DNA from: Deinococcus cellulosilyticus NBRC 106333 = KACC 11606
GTDB taxonomy: Bacteria > Deinococcota > Deinococci > Deinococcales > Deinococcaceae
Direction of reading: 5' to 3'
Assembly (NCBI RefSeq): GCF_007990775.1
Contig: NZ_BJXB01000005.1
Location: 1-64,000, forward strand
DNA length: 64,000 nucleotides
The notes beneath the pieces are model-generated. The model ran no database searches, was not told the DNA's origin, and worked only from the letters and a program-made list of their open reading frames with translations. Positions 25,286-33,716 of this stretch are shown here, piece after piece. Made by a program: the position numbers and the translations under genes. Within the stretch, counting starts at the first letter, position 1. The number at the start of each line of letters is the position of its first letter.

Positions 25286-25738
25286 TTAAAGCAGCTTGCG
25301 GTACTGCACAAATCCCGACCTGTCCGCAAGGCGGTCATAGAGTTTCATGGCGTCCTGATTGGTTTCGTGGGTCAGCCAGTGCACCCGTGAGCATCCGGCT
25401 TCCTGGGCCTGCTGATAGACGTGCTCGATCAATTTGCGGCCCACCCCTTGCCCTCTGCGCTCTCCATTCACGAACAGGTCCTGCAGGTAACAGTAGTTGC
25501 CAGACGTCCAGCAGGAACGGTGGTAGATGAAATGCACCAGACCAATGGCCTGATCCCCGTCCCAGGCAAGGGCGGCAAACATGGGCTCTCTGGGGTCCAG
25601 AAACCGGGACCAGGTGAGGGACGTGGTCTCAGAGGGAATGTCTGCATGGTAGAACCGCTGGTAGCCTTCCCAGAGCGGAAGCCAGTGGTCATGGTCCTGG
25701 GTGTGAATGGGCCGAATCTGGATGGTGTTTTCAGTCAT
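25286..25738 (-). CDS. GNAT family N-acetyltransferase
   Basis: 150 residues. Acetyl-CoA-binding motif A is visible as LQDLFVNGERRGQGVGRKLI (about 86-105), followed by VYQQAQEAGCSRVHWLTHETN (motif B region) and ending with the YDRLADRSGFVQYRKLL block typical of the family. ATG 25738 has TAGCAT six bases upstream, so likely leaderless. Substrate unknown. The MFS gene is upstream on the same strand, 55 bases away. Confidence 0.88.
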   Translation of the reverse strand: MTENTIQIRPIHTQDHDHWLPLWEGYQRFYHADIPSETTSLTWSRFLDPREPMFAALAWDGDQAIGLVHFIYHRSCWTSGNYCYLQDLFVNGERRGQGVGRKLIEHVYQQAQEAGCSRVHWLTHETNQDAMKLYDRLADRSGFVQYRKLL

Positions 25739-25792
25739 GCCCCCATGCTAAGCGCCAGTGGCCTCTGAGCCGAGAGCCAATTGGACTTCAAC

Positions 25793-26977
25793 TCAGGGGG
25801 CCACCTGTGAAGACGTGGGCTGAACCCGCCGCACATGCAAGAGGGCCAGCACCAGGGAGAGGGCAGCCAGGGCCATCGACAGCAGAAAAACCTGCGTGTT
25901 GTACCGATCAATGAAAAAGCCCAGCACAAAAGTGGTGAACCCGGGAAACAGCTGCATCCCCACCCCCCCATACACACTGATCAGGAGCTGCCTTGTATGG
26001 TTGTCCAGCGTCTGGGAGTACCGCATGAAGGCCAGTTGCATGGTGGCAAAGGTGATGGAGTGAAAACCCTGCGAAAGGATCAGCACCAGATAGCCCGGCT
26101 GGCTGAACCACAACCACCAGCGAAAAACCGCCAGACCTGCAGCCAGAGCCGCCACCGTGAAAAAGGGCAGCCGAAAACGGTCTGCCACAAAGAAAGCCAG
26201 GGATTCTGCCACCACAGCCACAGCGAACACCCTGGAAAGCTGTGTTCCGGTGAGCCCGAGCCCTTCCAGCAGCACCGAACCAAAATTGTTGTATGCCGCA
26301 TGGGATGCAGACAGCAGAATGATGGTGGCCAGAACAGGCAGCAGCATGATCAGGCTTGCACGTCTTGACCCCAGCATGGCTTTCGGATTTGCCCCCTGAT
26401 CTCTGGGCACCTTCTGGAAGGTTACGCTGTTGTTGATGACCTGCGCCAGTACAGTGATTCCCAGCATCCAGAACGGCACCACGGCATAACCCAGGCTGTC
26501 CACCAGAGGCCCCATGATCAGTGTGGTGACCAGAAAACTCAGCGAACCCGCCACCCGCACCGGACCATAAGTGGGCTTGATCCCCTTCAGACTGGTGGTG
26601 GCAGCAATGTCATTCAGCGGCATCAGGGTCATCATTGCGGCCCCGAGACCTGCAGTGATGATCGGGTACAGGTAAGGGGTTTCTTTGCCCAGCAGAAAGA
26701 TCAAAAGCACGATCAGCAGAGAGGCAATCCACATCAGACGGTGCAGCCTGCGGTCCCCAATGCGCTCCACCAGTTTTGCCAGAAAGAACGTGCTGAACAG
26801 GAAACTGGCAATGGCCGTCATCAGGCTGCCCAGACCGATCACCGCCGTGGGCACCTCAAAATGTCTTGCATACAGGGGCACATACAATGCAAAACTGGCA
26901 AAGCCAGAATAGAACACCACATTCCGCAGGGCCAGCAGCAGGTTCATGCGGGTCACCGTGAGATCAGAACGGTACAT
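25793..26977 (-). CDS. MFS transporter
   Basis: 394 residues with about twelve hydrophobic segments, starting NVVFYSGFASFALYVPLYAR. The inter-helix 2-3 region reads KLVERIGDRRLHR, similar to the MFS GxLaDrxGrr motif. Overall it resembles sugar-efflux or drug-efflux MFS members. Substrate not determinable. The start at 26977 has no clear ribosome site or -10; an in-frame ATG at 26947 (MNLLLALRN) is an alternative. A degenerate GAGCCGA-type repeat arm lies between it and the GNAT gene downstream. Confidence 0.85.
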   Translation of the reverse strand: MYRSDLTVTRMNLLLALRNVVFYSGFASFALYVPLYARHFEVPTAVIGLGSLMTAIASFLFSTFFLAKLVERIGDRRLHRLMWIASLLIVLLIFLLGKETPYLYPIITAGLGAAMMTLMPLNDIAATTSLKGIKPTYGPVRVAGSLSFLVTTLIMGPLVDSLGYAVVPFWMLGITVLAQVINNSVTFQKVPRDQGANPKAMLGSRRASLIMLLPVLATIILLSASHAAYNNFGSVLLEGLGLTGTQLSRVFAVAVVAESLAFFVADRFRLPFFTVAALAAGLAVFRWWLWFSQPGYLVLILSQGFHSITFATMQLAFMRYSQTLDNHTRQLLISVYGGVGMQLFPGFTTFVLGFFIDRYNTQVFLLSMALAALSLVLALLHVRRVQPTSSQVAP

Positions 26978-27099
26978 TTAGCGTTTCGGCCTCGTGGGCA
27001 GGGCGGGAAGACGGGACATGACCAGAGCATACCCCCTCCGACTGTGCACAAAACGTGAACTCAGGAGGAACCTGTACAACAGTGAGCCAGATGGCTTAA

Positions 27100-27152
27100 A
27101 GATCCCCCCGACCTTTGCTGAAGCTCAGGGCTGTCCCCCTGAGGGAAAGGGG
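27100..27152 (+). repeat. CCCCCT-family repeat, diverged copy
   Basis: AAGATCCCCCCGACCTTTGC and then CTGTCCCCCTGAGGGAAAGG: the same order of blocks as the repeat at 2145, with several changes. It is one of three copies in the 26978-27326 spacer, which holds no gene. Confidence 0.6.
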
Positions 27153-27182
27153 ACCTGGTGGGCGTTTGAGAGCACTTGGGCC

Positions 27183-27236
27183 AGATCCCCCTGCGCCGCA
27201 CTGCGTTTGGCGCTGTCCCCTTGTTAAGGGGGATTG
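27183..27236 (+). repeat. CCCCCT-family repeat
   Basis: AGATCCCCCTGCGCCGCACT, then GCGCTGTCCCCTTGTTAAGG and GGGATT. Same orientation as the 27100 copy and 30 bases after it. Confidence 0.65.
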
Positions 27237-27275
27237 TAGGTCGTCTGGGATGACTTCCAGGTCAGTCAAACGACA

Positions 27276-27327
27276 ACCCCCCTTGGTTAAGGGGGGCAGC
27301 TTCGAGCAAAGCGAGAAGCAGGGGGAT
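27276..27327 (-). repeat. CCCCCT-family repeat, inverted copy acting as folE2 terminator
   Basis: The hairpin CCCCCCTTGGTTAAGGGGGG is followed by GAGCAAAGCGAGAAGCAGGG and GGATT. It abuts the folE2 stop codon (27327-27329). Read on the minus strand, the hairpin lies about 30 bases past the stop and is followed by TTGTCGTTT. Confidence 0.7.
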
Positions 27328-28247
27328 TATTTGCGGTACCGCACCCGCGCAATGGCATCGTGCAGGTGGATGCTTTCCTCGTTGCGGCACTCCACAAAGA
27401 AAGCGGCAACTTCGGGCATCTCATAGAGGTCAGCGGCCACCAGGCGCACCATGTCCTCCACGAAACGGGGGTTCTCATAGGCACTCTCGGTGACTCTTTT
27501 TTCGTCAGGGCGCTTGAGGATGGGATGCATGCAGGCACTGGCGTTGGTTTCCTCGGCTTCCAGAAGGGCCTTTTTCCAGTCCCAGTCGGTCTGTGCGTCC
27601 GTCAGTTCGATTTCTGCGGTCACCACACCCCGCTGGTTGTGTGCGCTGTACTCGCTGATTTCCTTGCTGCAGGGGCACAGGGTGGTCACCATGGCTTTCA
27701 GGCCCACTGTGGCCGTGAAGCCCTCCACTTCATCGAAGTGCACGCGCATCATGGCCTCGGCATGCATCAGGCCCGTCATGCCTGTGACAGGAGCAGGACG
27801 CTCGTAAAACCAGGGGAAGGTCACCTCGATGGTGGCAGCACTCTGCTTCATGCGGCCTGCAAGTTCCTCGGCGAACTGGCACAGGTGCTTCAGGCTCAGG
27901 TCCCAGCCCTGCTGGTGGTACAGGTCGAGTTGCTCGGTCAGGCGGCTCATGTTGATGCCCTTGGAGTTCTGCACCAGACTGGTGGTCAGGGCAAAATTCG
28001 CCACGGTGGTCTGCACGGTGGGGCTCAGGGTGGAGTGCACCACTGCAGGATGCTTGACACTGGAAATGCCGACCTGGTCCAGAGCGAACAGAAAGTCTTT
28101 CGGGGTGTTCTGCAAATCCACCATTTTTTCTTTTTCGGTGGGTTTGTTGCCAGGAATGGGATCGACAGAGCCGAACAGACGGTGCCGTTCCTGTTTGGAG
28201 GGAAGACGGGAGGAACCCTGGGTCAGGGTGGGGTTGTGATTTGCCAT
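27327..28247 (-). CDS. folE2: GTP cyclohydrolase FolE2 (type IB)
   Basis: 306-residue enzyme making dihydroneopterin triphosphate, the first step to folate and a source of queuosine precursor. The T-fold protein carries the family motifs: GISSVKHP near 60, EVTFPWFYERPAP near 143, the metal-ligand Cys in TTLCPCSKEISEYSAHNQRG near 190-210, and Glu/His in the C-terminal part. In other bacteria FolE2 replaces the zinc-dependent FolE under zinc shortage; I see no obvious Zur box here. ATG 28247 has AAGGAG upstream. A leader of about 90 bases has a small hairpin (AGCTGA / TCAGCT) and a TATACT box near 28343. Confidence 0.93.
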   Translation of the reverse strand: MANHNPTLTQGSSRLPSKQERHRLFGSVDPIPGNKPTEKEKMVDLQNTPKDFLFALDQVGISSVKHPAVVHSTLSPTVQTTVANFALTTSLVQNSKGINMSRLTEQLDLYHQQGWDLSLKHLCQFAEELAGRMKQSAATIEVTFPWFYERPAPVTGMTGLMHAEAMMRVHFDEVEGFTATVGLKAMVTTLCPCSKEISEYSAHNQRGVVTAEIELTDAQTDWDWKKALLEAEETNASACMHPILKRPDEKRVTESAYENPRFVEDMVRLVAADLYEMPEVAAFFVECRNEESIHLHDAIARVRYRK

Positions 28248-28539
28248 GTATGTCTCCTTGAGGAGTGTGTGTTGCGCGCCTCGACCCCGATAAACTTCGG
28301 TTGCAAAGCTTGACGGAAAGCTGACACTCAGCTTCAGGTCAGTATAGGGGGATGGAACAGGTGCAATTGTAAAGTGGAGATCAAACTGTTTTCCGATTTC
28401 GCGTTCTGGACTACGAAAAATGGTCTAGATCTTCACTGGGTTTGGTGGTCTGGGGAATCTGACCTCAGAACTCTCAGACCACCAGCATCCAACATCAGCA
28501 GAGGGGATCTGGCCTCAGCCCTCCCAGACAACATAAGTC

Positions 28540-28582
28540 CCCCTCAAGAGGGGGACAGTGCAAGCAAAGCGAGCACAGGAGG
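28540..28582 (-). repeat. CCCCCT-family repeat, inverted copy after purA
   Basis: CCCCCTCAAGAGGGGG hairpin followed by ACAGTGCAAGCAAAGCGAGC and on, ending within a few bases of the purA stop codon at 28585. On the minus strand it lies just past the stop. Confidence 0.7.
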
Positions 28583-28584
28583 TC

Positions 28585-29796
28585 TTACCAGTGCACTTCG
28601 CCGAAGGTTTTTTCGCGCTCTGGACCAGTGGCGAACAGCACCACAGGGCACTGGGTGTGTTCTTCGATCAGGTCAAGGTAAGCCTGGGCTTCTTTCGGCA
28701 GGGTTTCACGGCTGGTGGCATTTTCGGTGTCTCCCCAGCCTTTCATTTCCCTGTAGATGGGCTGGCCTTCGCTGCCGTATCCCACGCACACCTTGATGGT
28801 TTCGAGGCCGGAGAGCACATCCACTTTGTTGATGGCCAGACCATCGAAGCCGTTGAGGTCCACGGCGTACTTCAGCAGTTCGAGGTCCAGCCAGCCCACA
28901 CGGCGGGGGCGTCCGGTGGTGGTGCCGAACTCATCCCAGGGTTTGCTGCCGTCGCCACGCAGGCGGTGCTCCATCTCCCCGAAGACTTCGGTGGCGAAAG
29001 GTCCGTGCCCGACGCGGGTCTGGAAGGCTTTGGCAACCCCATAAACCTTGCTGATGGCCTTGTGGCTCACGCCGGTGCCCACGATGATCCCGCCCACGGT
29101 GGGGTGGGAACTGGTCACAAAGGGGTAGGTGCCGTAGTTCAGGTCGAGCAGGGTGGCCTGTGCGCCTTCAAAGAGGATGTTGCGGTTGTCCTTGACGGCC
29201 TGGCGCAGCATGGCTCCGGTGTCGGCCACAAAGGGAGAGAGCTTCTCACGGATTTCCTGCAGGTCCTGGATGGCCGCTTCAGGGGAAGTCCAGCCCACTT
29301 CTCTGGTGGAGTTGGGTTTGGCCTCGATCAGGTGGGCCAGACGCTCGAGCAGCACAGAGTCGTCTTTCAGGTCGCCCATGCGCACACCCACACGGCGGGC
29401 ACGGTCCGCGTAAGCAGGTCCGATGCCGCGTCCGGTGGTGCCCACGAAGTCCTTGCGGGCATCCACGCTCTTGTGGTGGGGCAGCACGAGGTGGGCGTTC
29501 TGGCTGATGTACAGGGTGGGGTTGAGGCCACCCTCAATCAGGGATTCGCGTTCCTGCAGAAACTTCCAGGGGTCGATGACCATGCCGTCACCGAGGATGC
29601 TGACGACACCATCGCGCAGCACGCCGCTGGGAAGCAGGTTCAGTTTGTAGGTTTTGCCTTTGGCCTTGACGGTGTGACCTGCATTGGCCCCCCCCTGGTA
29701 ACGGGCGACAAAGTGCGCGTCTGGTGAGAGGAAGTCAATGACCTTGCCTTTGCCCTCGTCTCCCCACTGCGCCCCGATGATTGCGATTCCTGGCAT
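28585..29796 (-). CDS. purA: Adenylosuccinate synthetase
   Basis: Joins IMP and aspartate using GTP in the first committed step to AMP. 403 residues, slightly shorter than the 430 of E. coli. The GDEGKGK loop is at 12-18, with NAGHTVKAKGKTYKLNLLPSG near 38-58 (cut here as two motifs: NAGHTV and KLNLLPSG), GTTGRGIGPAYADR near 128 and GRPRRVGWLD near 290. ATG 29796 has GGAGAA upstream; the frame extends to 29892, but that part is not protein-like and holds the promoter region. Single gene, ending in a CCCCCT repeat hairpin. Confidence 0.96.
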   Translation of the reverse strand: MPGIAIIGAQWGDEGKGKVIDFLSPDAHFVARYQGGANAGHTVKAKGKTYKLNLLPSGVLRDGVVSILGDGMVIDPWKFLQERESLIEGGLNPTLYISQNAHLVLPHHKSVDARKDFVGTTGRGIGPAYADRARRVGVRMGDLKDDSVLLERLAHLIEAKPNSTREVGWTSPEAAIQDLQEIREKLSPFVADTGAMLRQAVKDNRNILFEGAQATLLDLNYGTYPFVTSSHPTVGGIIVGTGVSHKAISKVYGVAKAFQTRVGHGPFATEVFGEMEHRLRGDGSKPWDEFGTTTGRPRRVGWLDLELLKYAVDLNGFDGLAINKVDVLSGLETIKVCVGYGSEGQPIYREMKGWGDTENATSRETLPKEAQAYLDLIEEHTQCPVVLFATGPEREKTFGEVHW

Positions 29797-29889
29797 GTGT
29801 GTGTTCTCCTTCAGTTCGGCTTTGCACCGAGATTTGACCTTTTCAAGCGTGGGCTCACCTGTGCTGCACCCAAATGCTTTGCAGGAATG

Positions 29890-29920
29890 CAAAAAAAAGC
29901 ACGGTGACCACGCACCGTGA
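29890..29920 (-). terminator. Terminator of the S41 protease operon
   Basis: CACGGTG / CACCGTG stem followed on the minus strand by eight T residues, about 40 bases after the S41 stop at 29962 and upstream of purA. Confidence 0.8.
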
Positions 29921-29961
29921 CTGAGTGTAACATGTTCAGGCCTGCCCTTTCAGGAAGGTGT

Positions 29962-31218
29962 CTACCTGACCCCCTCAGGCACTGCTGTGCCAGACTGTGC
30001 AAGCCGGATGGCCCGTTCCAGCATCACGTCTTTTCCGGTGTCCATCAGGGCCAGCAGGTCGTCTTTGACCTGCAGGTCTGGTGTGATGCGCTCGGGGTAG
30101 GGCTTTTTGTTGGTGTCCAGGCTGCGGGTGATGGTGATGCTCAGTGCGCCCCCATTGGAGAGTTTGTAATTGTCGGTGGTGGTGTTCATCAGGCCCCGGG
30201 TGGGTTCACCGATCACCAGGGCGCGTTTTTGCAATTGCAGGTTGTAGGCAAGAACCTCTGCTGCGGATGCTGTTCTGCGGTTCACCAGAGCGATCACTTT
30301 GCCCTTCCAGAATGCTGCAGGGGGAGCTTTATAGATGAAAGGAAGGTAGAGTTTGCCCACCTGTCGAATCTTGCCTTCCCATCCCACCAGATGCACCTGG
30401 CTTTTGGGATAGGCGTCAATGAGATCCACCTGCTTCATGAAGGCAGAGGCACTGGAGAGCATCTCATAGACGTAACCTCCAGGATTGTCTCGCAGGTCCA
30501 CAATCAGGGTGTTCAGCTTTGCATCTGTGGCCTGTTTGACCAGGGCATGGATTCTGGGGCTGATTTTTTCCCAGGCATCAAAATCAGGCACTGTGAGCAG
30601 GCCCACTCCAGCAGGAAGGTTCTGGGTGCTCAGGGTTGGCACATAACCTGTCGAGGCCACAGTGCTCTGTAAAGCCAGCTCTTTTTGGCCTGTGTTTTTG
30701 CTTTCGAAGGAGACCTTGAAGGGTTTTCCACTCTGAATGGTCTTTTTCAGCAGCTTCTGGTTGGCAGGTGTGCATGGGACACCATTCACTGCGGTGATGG
30801 CATCTCCACGCCGCATGCCCGCTTTTGCTGCAGGGCTGCCTTCCTGCACCCGCAGGATCACATGGGCCTGTTTCTCGGGCAAAAAAGCCATGCGCATGCC
30901 CACATCGGGACGCTGATCGGTCTGGTCCTGCTTCAGTTGCTCCGGGGTGCGGTATGAGGTGTGCGAATCTCCAAGTTCGGTGAGGAGGTTTTGCAGCGCT
31001 CTTTCGGCGTCCTGCCAGGAGCAGCCAGAGGAACAACGGGTCTGGAACTGGTTCTGGTGCTTTTCAACCAGGGGTTTCAGTTTCTCCACCTGATAACCAT
31101 AATAATTCTTCTGCAGCACGCGGGTGGCTTCATCAAACCACACTGCAGGTGTCCTGGACTTCTGGGCACAGGCGGTCAGCAGGCAGGGCACCAGAAGCAA
31201 AGCCATTTTCATGTTCAT
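29962..31218 (-). CDS. S41 family peptidase, lipoprotein, second of a tandem pair
   Basis: 418 residues. Lipoprotein signal MNMKMALLLVPCLLTAC with lipid Cys at 17. A tricorn-core-like N-terminal part precedes a PDZ domain (about 115-185, SPAAKAGMRRGDAITAVNG) and the S41 domain with LIVDLRDNPGGYVYEM, the catalytic-Ser region VNRRTASAAEVLAY and IGEPTRGLMNT. Its start overlaps the stop of the paralogue upstream as ATGA. The two share layout but differ in detail, so this is an old duplication. Likely a carboxyl-terminal processing-type protease at the cell envelope; the substrate is unknown. Confidence 0.88.
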   Translation of the reverse strand: MNMKMALLLVPCLLTACAQKSRTPAVWFDEATRVLQKNYYGYQVEKLKPLVEKHQNQFQTRCSSGCSWQDAERALQNLLTELGDSHTSYRTPEQLKQDQTDQRPDVGMRMAFLPEKQAHVILRVQEGSPAAKAGMRRGDAITAVNGVPCTPANQKLLKKTIQSGKPFKVSFESKNTGQKELALQSTVASTGYVPTLSTQNLPAGVGLLTVPDFDAWEKISPRIHALVKQATDAKLNTLIVDLRDNPGGYVYEMLSSASAFMKQVDLIDAYPKSQVHLVGWEGKIRQVGKLYLPFIYKAPPAAFWKGKVIALVNRRTASAAEVLAYNLQLQKRALVIGEPTRGLMNTTTDNYKLSNGGALSITITRSLDTNKKPYPERITPDLQVKDDLLALMDTGKDVMLERAIRLAQSGTAVPEGVR

Positions 31219-32477
31219 AAGGTCAATTCAAATTCCTCCAGGGCACGTCTGACCAGTGGGTCGAGCAGGGTACCTGCCCGGGCCGTCAGGTCATCAGAAA
31301 CCAGAATATCTGGTGTCAGGCGCTCGGGGTAGGGGGTGCCATCTGGACTGGCAGATTTGACGGTGGTGATGACCAGTGCTCCCTGATCAGGCAGGTCAAA
31401 AGTCTGCGAGGCGGTGTTCAGCAGTCCTGCAGTGGGCTCCCCGATGATTTTCACGCCGGTTTTCTGCAGGAAGTATGCGAAGTATTCTCCACTTGATGCC
31501 GTGTCCTTGTTGACCAGTACAGCCAGTTTTCCATTCCATTCTTCAGGGGAACGGATCGAGTAGAAGGTGGTGGCCAGCACATCATTGACCCGCAACTGCA
31601 GGCTGCCCCGGCGGTACTCCAGCCTGCTGACCTCATCTTTCGCCACGCTGAGCACAGCAGGATTTGGAGCAAAAGGTGCGACTGCACTGATCCACTCCAT
31701 CAGGAGGCCTCCCTCGTTGTTGCGCAGGTCCACGATCAGGGCCTTGAGGTTCCGGGTGTTGGCTTCCCGCACCAGGGCATGCACTTTGGTGCCCACCTCC
31801 TGGTAGGCTTCAAAGTCGGGAATCTGCAGCAGTCCCACCCCTTCCGGGAGCCCTGTGCCCGTGGTGAGTGTGGGTAGAGGGGCCTGCATCAGCACTTCTC
31901 CCTGCACGGTGAAATTCAGGACGTTGCTGCCTCGTTGGACGGTCAGTTCAAACGGCTGGTTTTTCTGGGTGTACTCGGCAATCAGGTTCCCACCATCTGC
32001 GGCGGTTTCCCGGAGATCCTTCCCTGCCACTGCAGTCACCAGATCTCCTGCGCGGATGCCTGCCCGGAAGGCAGGACCATCGTCCCGAACGAACAGCACC
32101 ACCCGTTCTTTGCTGGGAAGAGGGGCAGTGGTCAGGCCAATTCTGGGGGTGAGGGAACCCTGACCTGCCTGGGCACGATCCCGCTCAACGCTTTCTTCTG
32201 GATACAGGTAGTACGTGTGGGGGTCATTCAGGTCACTGAGCAGGTGTTCCAGGGTGGAACGGCCCACTTCCACCGGACAGGTGTCCACCCGGGGTTTGCA
32301 GGCGTCTTCAAGCTCCGTCCTGTAGGTGTTGATCAGCGTCCCCAGATTCTGGGTGCTGTACCCAAAGTAGTAATCCTGCAGCACCTTTGTGGACTGGGTG
32401 TACAGATCCTCTGCCGGGCTGGCGGCCAGACCGACCCCACCCAGCAACCACCACACTGTCATCTGTTTCCAACGCAT
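31215..32477 (-). CDS. S41 family peptidase, first of a tandem pair
   Basis: 420 residues. Signal peptide MRWKQMTVWWLLGGVGLAAS with likely cleavage after LAASPA; no lipobox, unlike the paralogue downstream. PDZ domain at about 120-190 (GPAFRAGIRAGDLVTAVAG), S41 core with LIVDLRNNEGGLLMEW, the catalytic-Ser region VNKDTASSGEYFAYFLQ and IGEPTAGLLNT. ATG 32477 has AGGAGG nine bases upstream. It overlaps the second S41 gene by four bases. One secreted and one lipidated copy from one transcript suggests either two pools of protease or a mixed complex. Confidence 0.88.
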   Translation of the reverse strand: MRWKQMTVWWLLGGVGLAASPAEDLYTQSTKVLQDYYFGYSTQNLGTLINTYRTELEDACKPRVDTCPVEVGRSTLEHLLSDLNDPHTYYLYPEESVERDRAQAGQGSLTPRIGLTTAPLPSKERVVLFVRDDGPAFRAGIRAGDLVTAVAGKDLRETAADGGNLIAEYTQKNQPFELTVQRGSNVLNFTVQGEVLMQAPLPTLTTGTGLPEGVGLLQIPDFEAYQEVGTKVHALVREANTRNLKALIVDLRNNEGGLLMEWISAVAPFAPNPAVLSVAKDEVSRLEYRRGSLQLRVNDVLATTFYSIRSPEEWNGKLAVLVNKDTASSGEYFAYFLQKTGVKIIGEPTAGLLNTASQTFDLPDQGALVITTVKSASPDGTPYPERLTPDILVSDDLTARAGTLLDPLVRRALEEFELTL

Positions 32478-32797
32478 GATCCCACCCTCCTGCATCTGGT
32501 TGTGCCTGTGTTTTCTGCTCTGTTCTGGAGCTGTTTTTTTGCCTGAATCCCAGAGGCACTGGACCGATGAATGCAGGTGTGGAACCAGTGTATACAGGGT
32601 TCACTTACTTTAAACTGAAAATCAGAAAAACATCGTGTCTGCGGTCTCTTATGGAATTCTTTATCCACCTCATCCGCCACAGAACCTGACCTCGCTTTCT
32701 GCATCAAAAGGCATGTTAGGCTGGTAACGCATCAGACCGGACAGAACCCTGATGCGTGGCACAGCACCACCTTCTGCTGCTGCCAGGAGTGTGAAAT
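32478..32797. other. Divergent promoter region between S41 pair and udk
   Basis: An inverted repeat GGAACC-N11-GGTTC (32581-32602) encloses TATACA, a possible -10 for the S41 operon on the minus strand, so it may be an operator. A TTTAAACT stretch lies at 32610-32617. No gene seen. Confidence 0.45.
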
Positions 32798-33418
32798 GTG
32801 CAAAAACCCTTTCTGATCGGCATCGCCGGAGGCACCGGCTGTGGAAAAACCACCGTCACCGAGCGCATCGTGAGCACCGTGGGTGCAGACCGCGTTACCG
32901 TGATTGTGCAGGACAACTATTACCGGGACCAGGCCCACATGGATTTCGAGGAGCGCCTGCAGACCAATTACGACCATCCCGCAGCGTTCGACTGGGAACT
33001 GCTGTTCAGGCATCTGGACGCCCTGATGAACGGTGTGGGCATCGACATGCCCACCTACGATTTCGTGGCCTACACCCGCGCTGCAGAGACCATCCACCTG
33101 AAACCCAGCCCTGTGCTGGTTCTGGACGGCATCTTTGCCCTGTACGAGGAAAAAATCCGGGACCTGATGGGCCTGAAGATCTTCGTGGATGCCGATGCCG
33201 ATGTGCGGTTCATCCGTCGGATGCTCAGGGACACCGAAGAGCGCGGGCGCACGGTCAAGAGCGTGATTGACCAGTACATGGATTATGTGCGCCCCATGCA
33301 CCTGCAGTTCATCGAGCCCACCAAGCGTTATGCAGACGTGATCATTCCCCACGGGGGGCACAATGAGCCTGCGCTGGAGATGCTCTCGGCCCGCATTCGC
33401 AGCCTCGGACAGTCTTAA
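32798..33418 (+). CDS. udk: Uridine kinase
   Basis: 206-residue P-loop kinase that phosphorylates uridine and cytidine for pyrimidine salvage. P-loop GGTGCGKT at 11-18, VIVQDNYYRD (about 35-44, substrate Asp and Tyr), YDHPAAFDW near 57, LVLDGIFALY near 104, VDADADVRFIRR and RGRTVKSVIDQY near 150. The start is GTG 32798: the ATG two bases earlier is out of frame, and AGGAG lies eight bases upstream. Single gene with a terminator 20 bases after the stop. Confidence 0.95.
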   Translation: MQKPFLIGIAGGTGCGKTTVTERIVSTVGADRVTVIVQDNYYRDQAHMDFEERLQTNYDHPAAFDWELLFRHLDALMNGVGIDMPTYDFVAYTRAAETIHLKPSPVLVLDGIFALYEEKIRDLMGLKIFVDADADVRFIRRMLRDTEERGRTVKSVIDQYMDYVRPMHLQFIEPTKRYADVIIPHGGHNEPALEMLSARIRSLGQS

Positions 33419-33439
33419 AGACCAGACGCAGGACAGAAT

Positions 33440-33470
33440 CCGCCTGGTCCCAATCAGGCGGGTTTGTTTG
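33440..33470 (+). terminator. Terminator of udk
   Basis: CCGCCTG / CAGGCGG stem followed by GTTTGTTTG. Confidence 0.8.
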
Positions 33471-33522
33471 ATCAGGTTCGTTGCACCTGATATGCCGTCC
33501 ATCGGTCTGATGGGCCTGTTTT

Positions 33523-33580
33523 GCTGACGGCTGATGGCTGAAAACATGCGTTCTGTCAGCGACACTGCCCGGTCAGTGGC
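33523..33580. repeat. Partial GCTGA/TCAGC micro-repeat array
   Basis: GCTGACGGCTGATGGCTGA (33523-33541), then inverse words TCAGCGACACTGCCCGGTCA. Same word family as the elements at 36486 and 39641, but shorter, and the arms are in the opposite order. The surrounding 33419-33716 spacer holds nothing else recognisable beyond the udk terminator. Confidence 0.55.
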
Positions 33581-33716
33581 TCTGTGCTCACCCTGAGGCA
33601 AATCAGGCAGCTTCTTTTCCAAGGCAGGCTTTCATCGGGTACTCTGGTAGACGGTTTATGCTCTGCCAGAGATGCTGTGAAATGCTCTGCATGAGGAAGG
33701 TGGTTGGTGATCCTTT

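Noticed and set aside
28248..28345. Riboswitch (preQ1, THF or ZTP class) before folE2
   Set aside because: I could not match the conserved cores of these classes; only a small AGCTGA / TCAGCT hairpin is visible.
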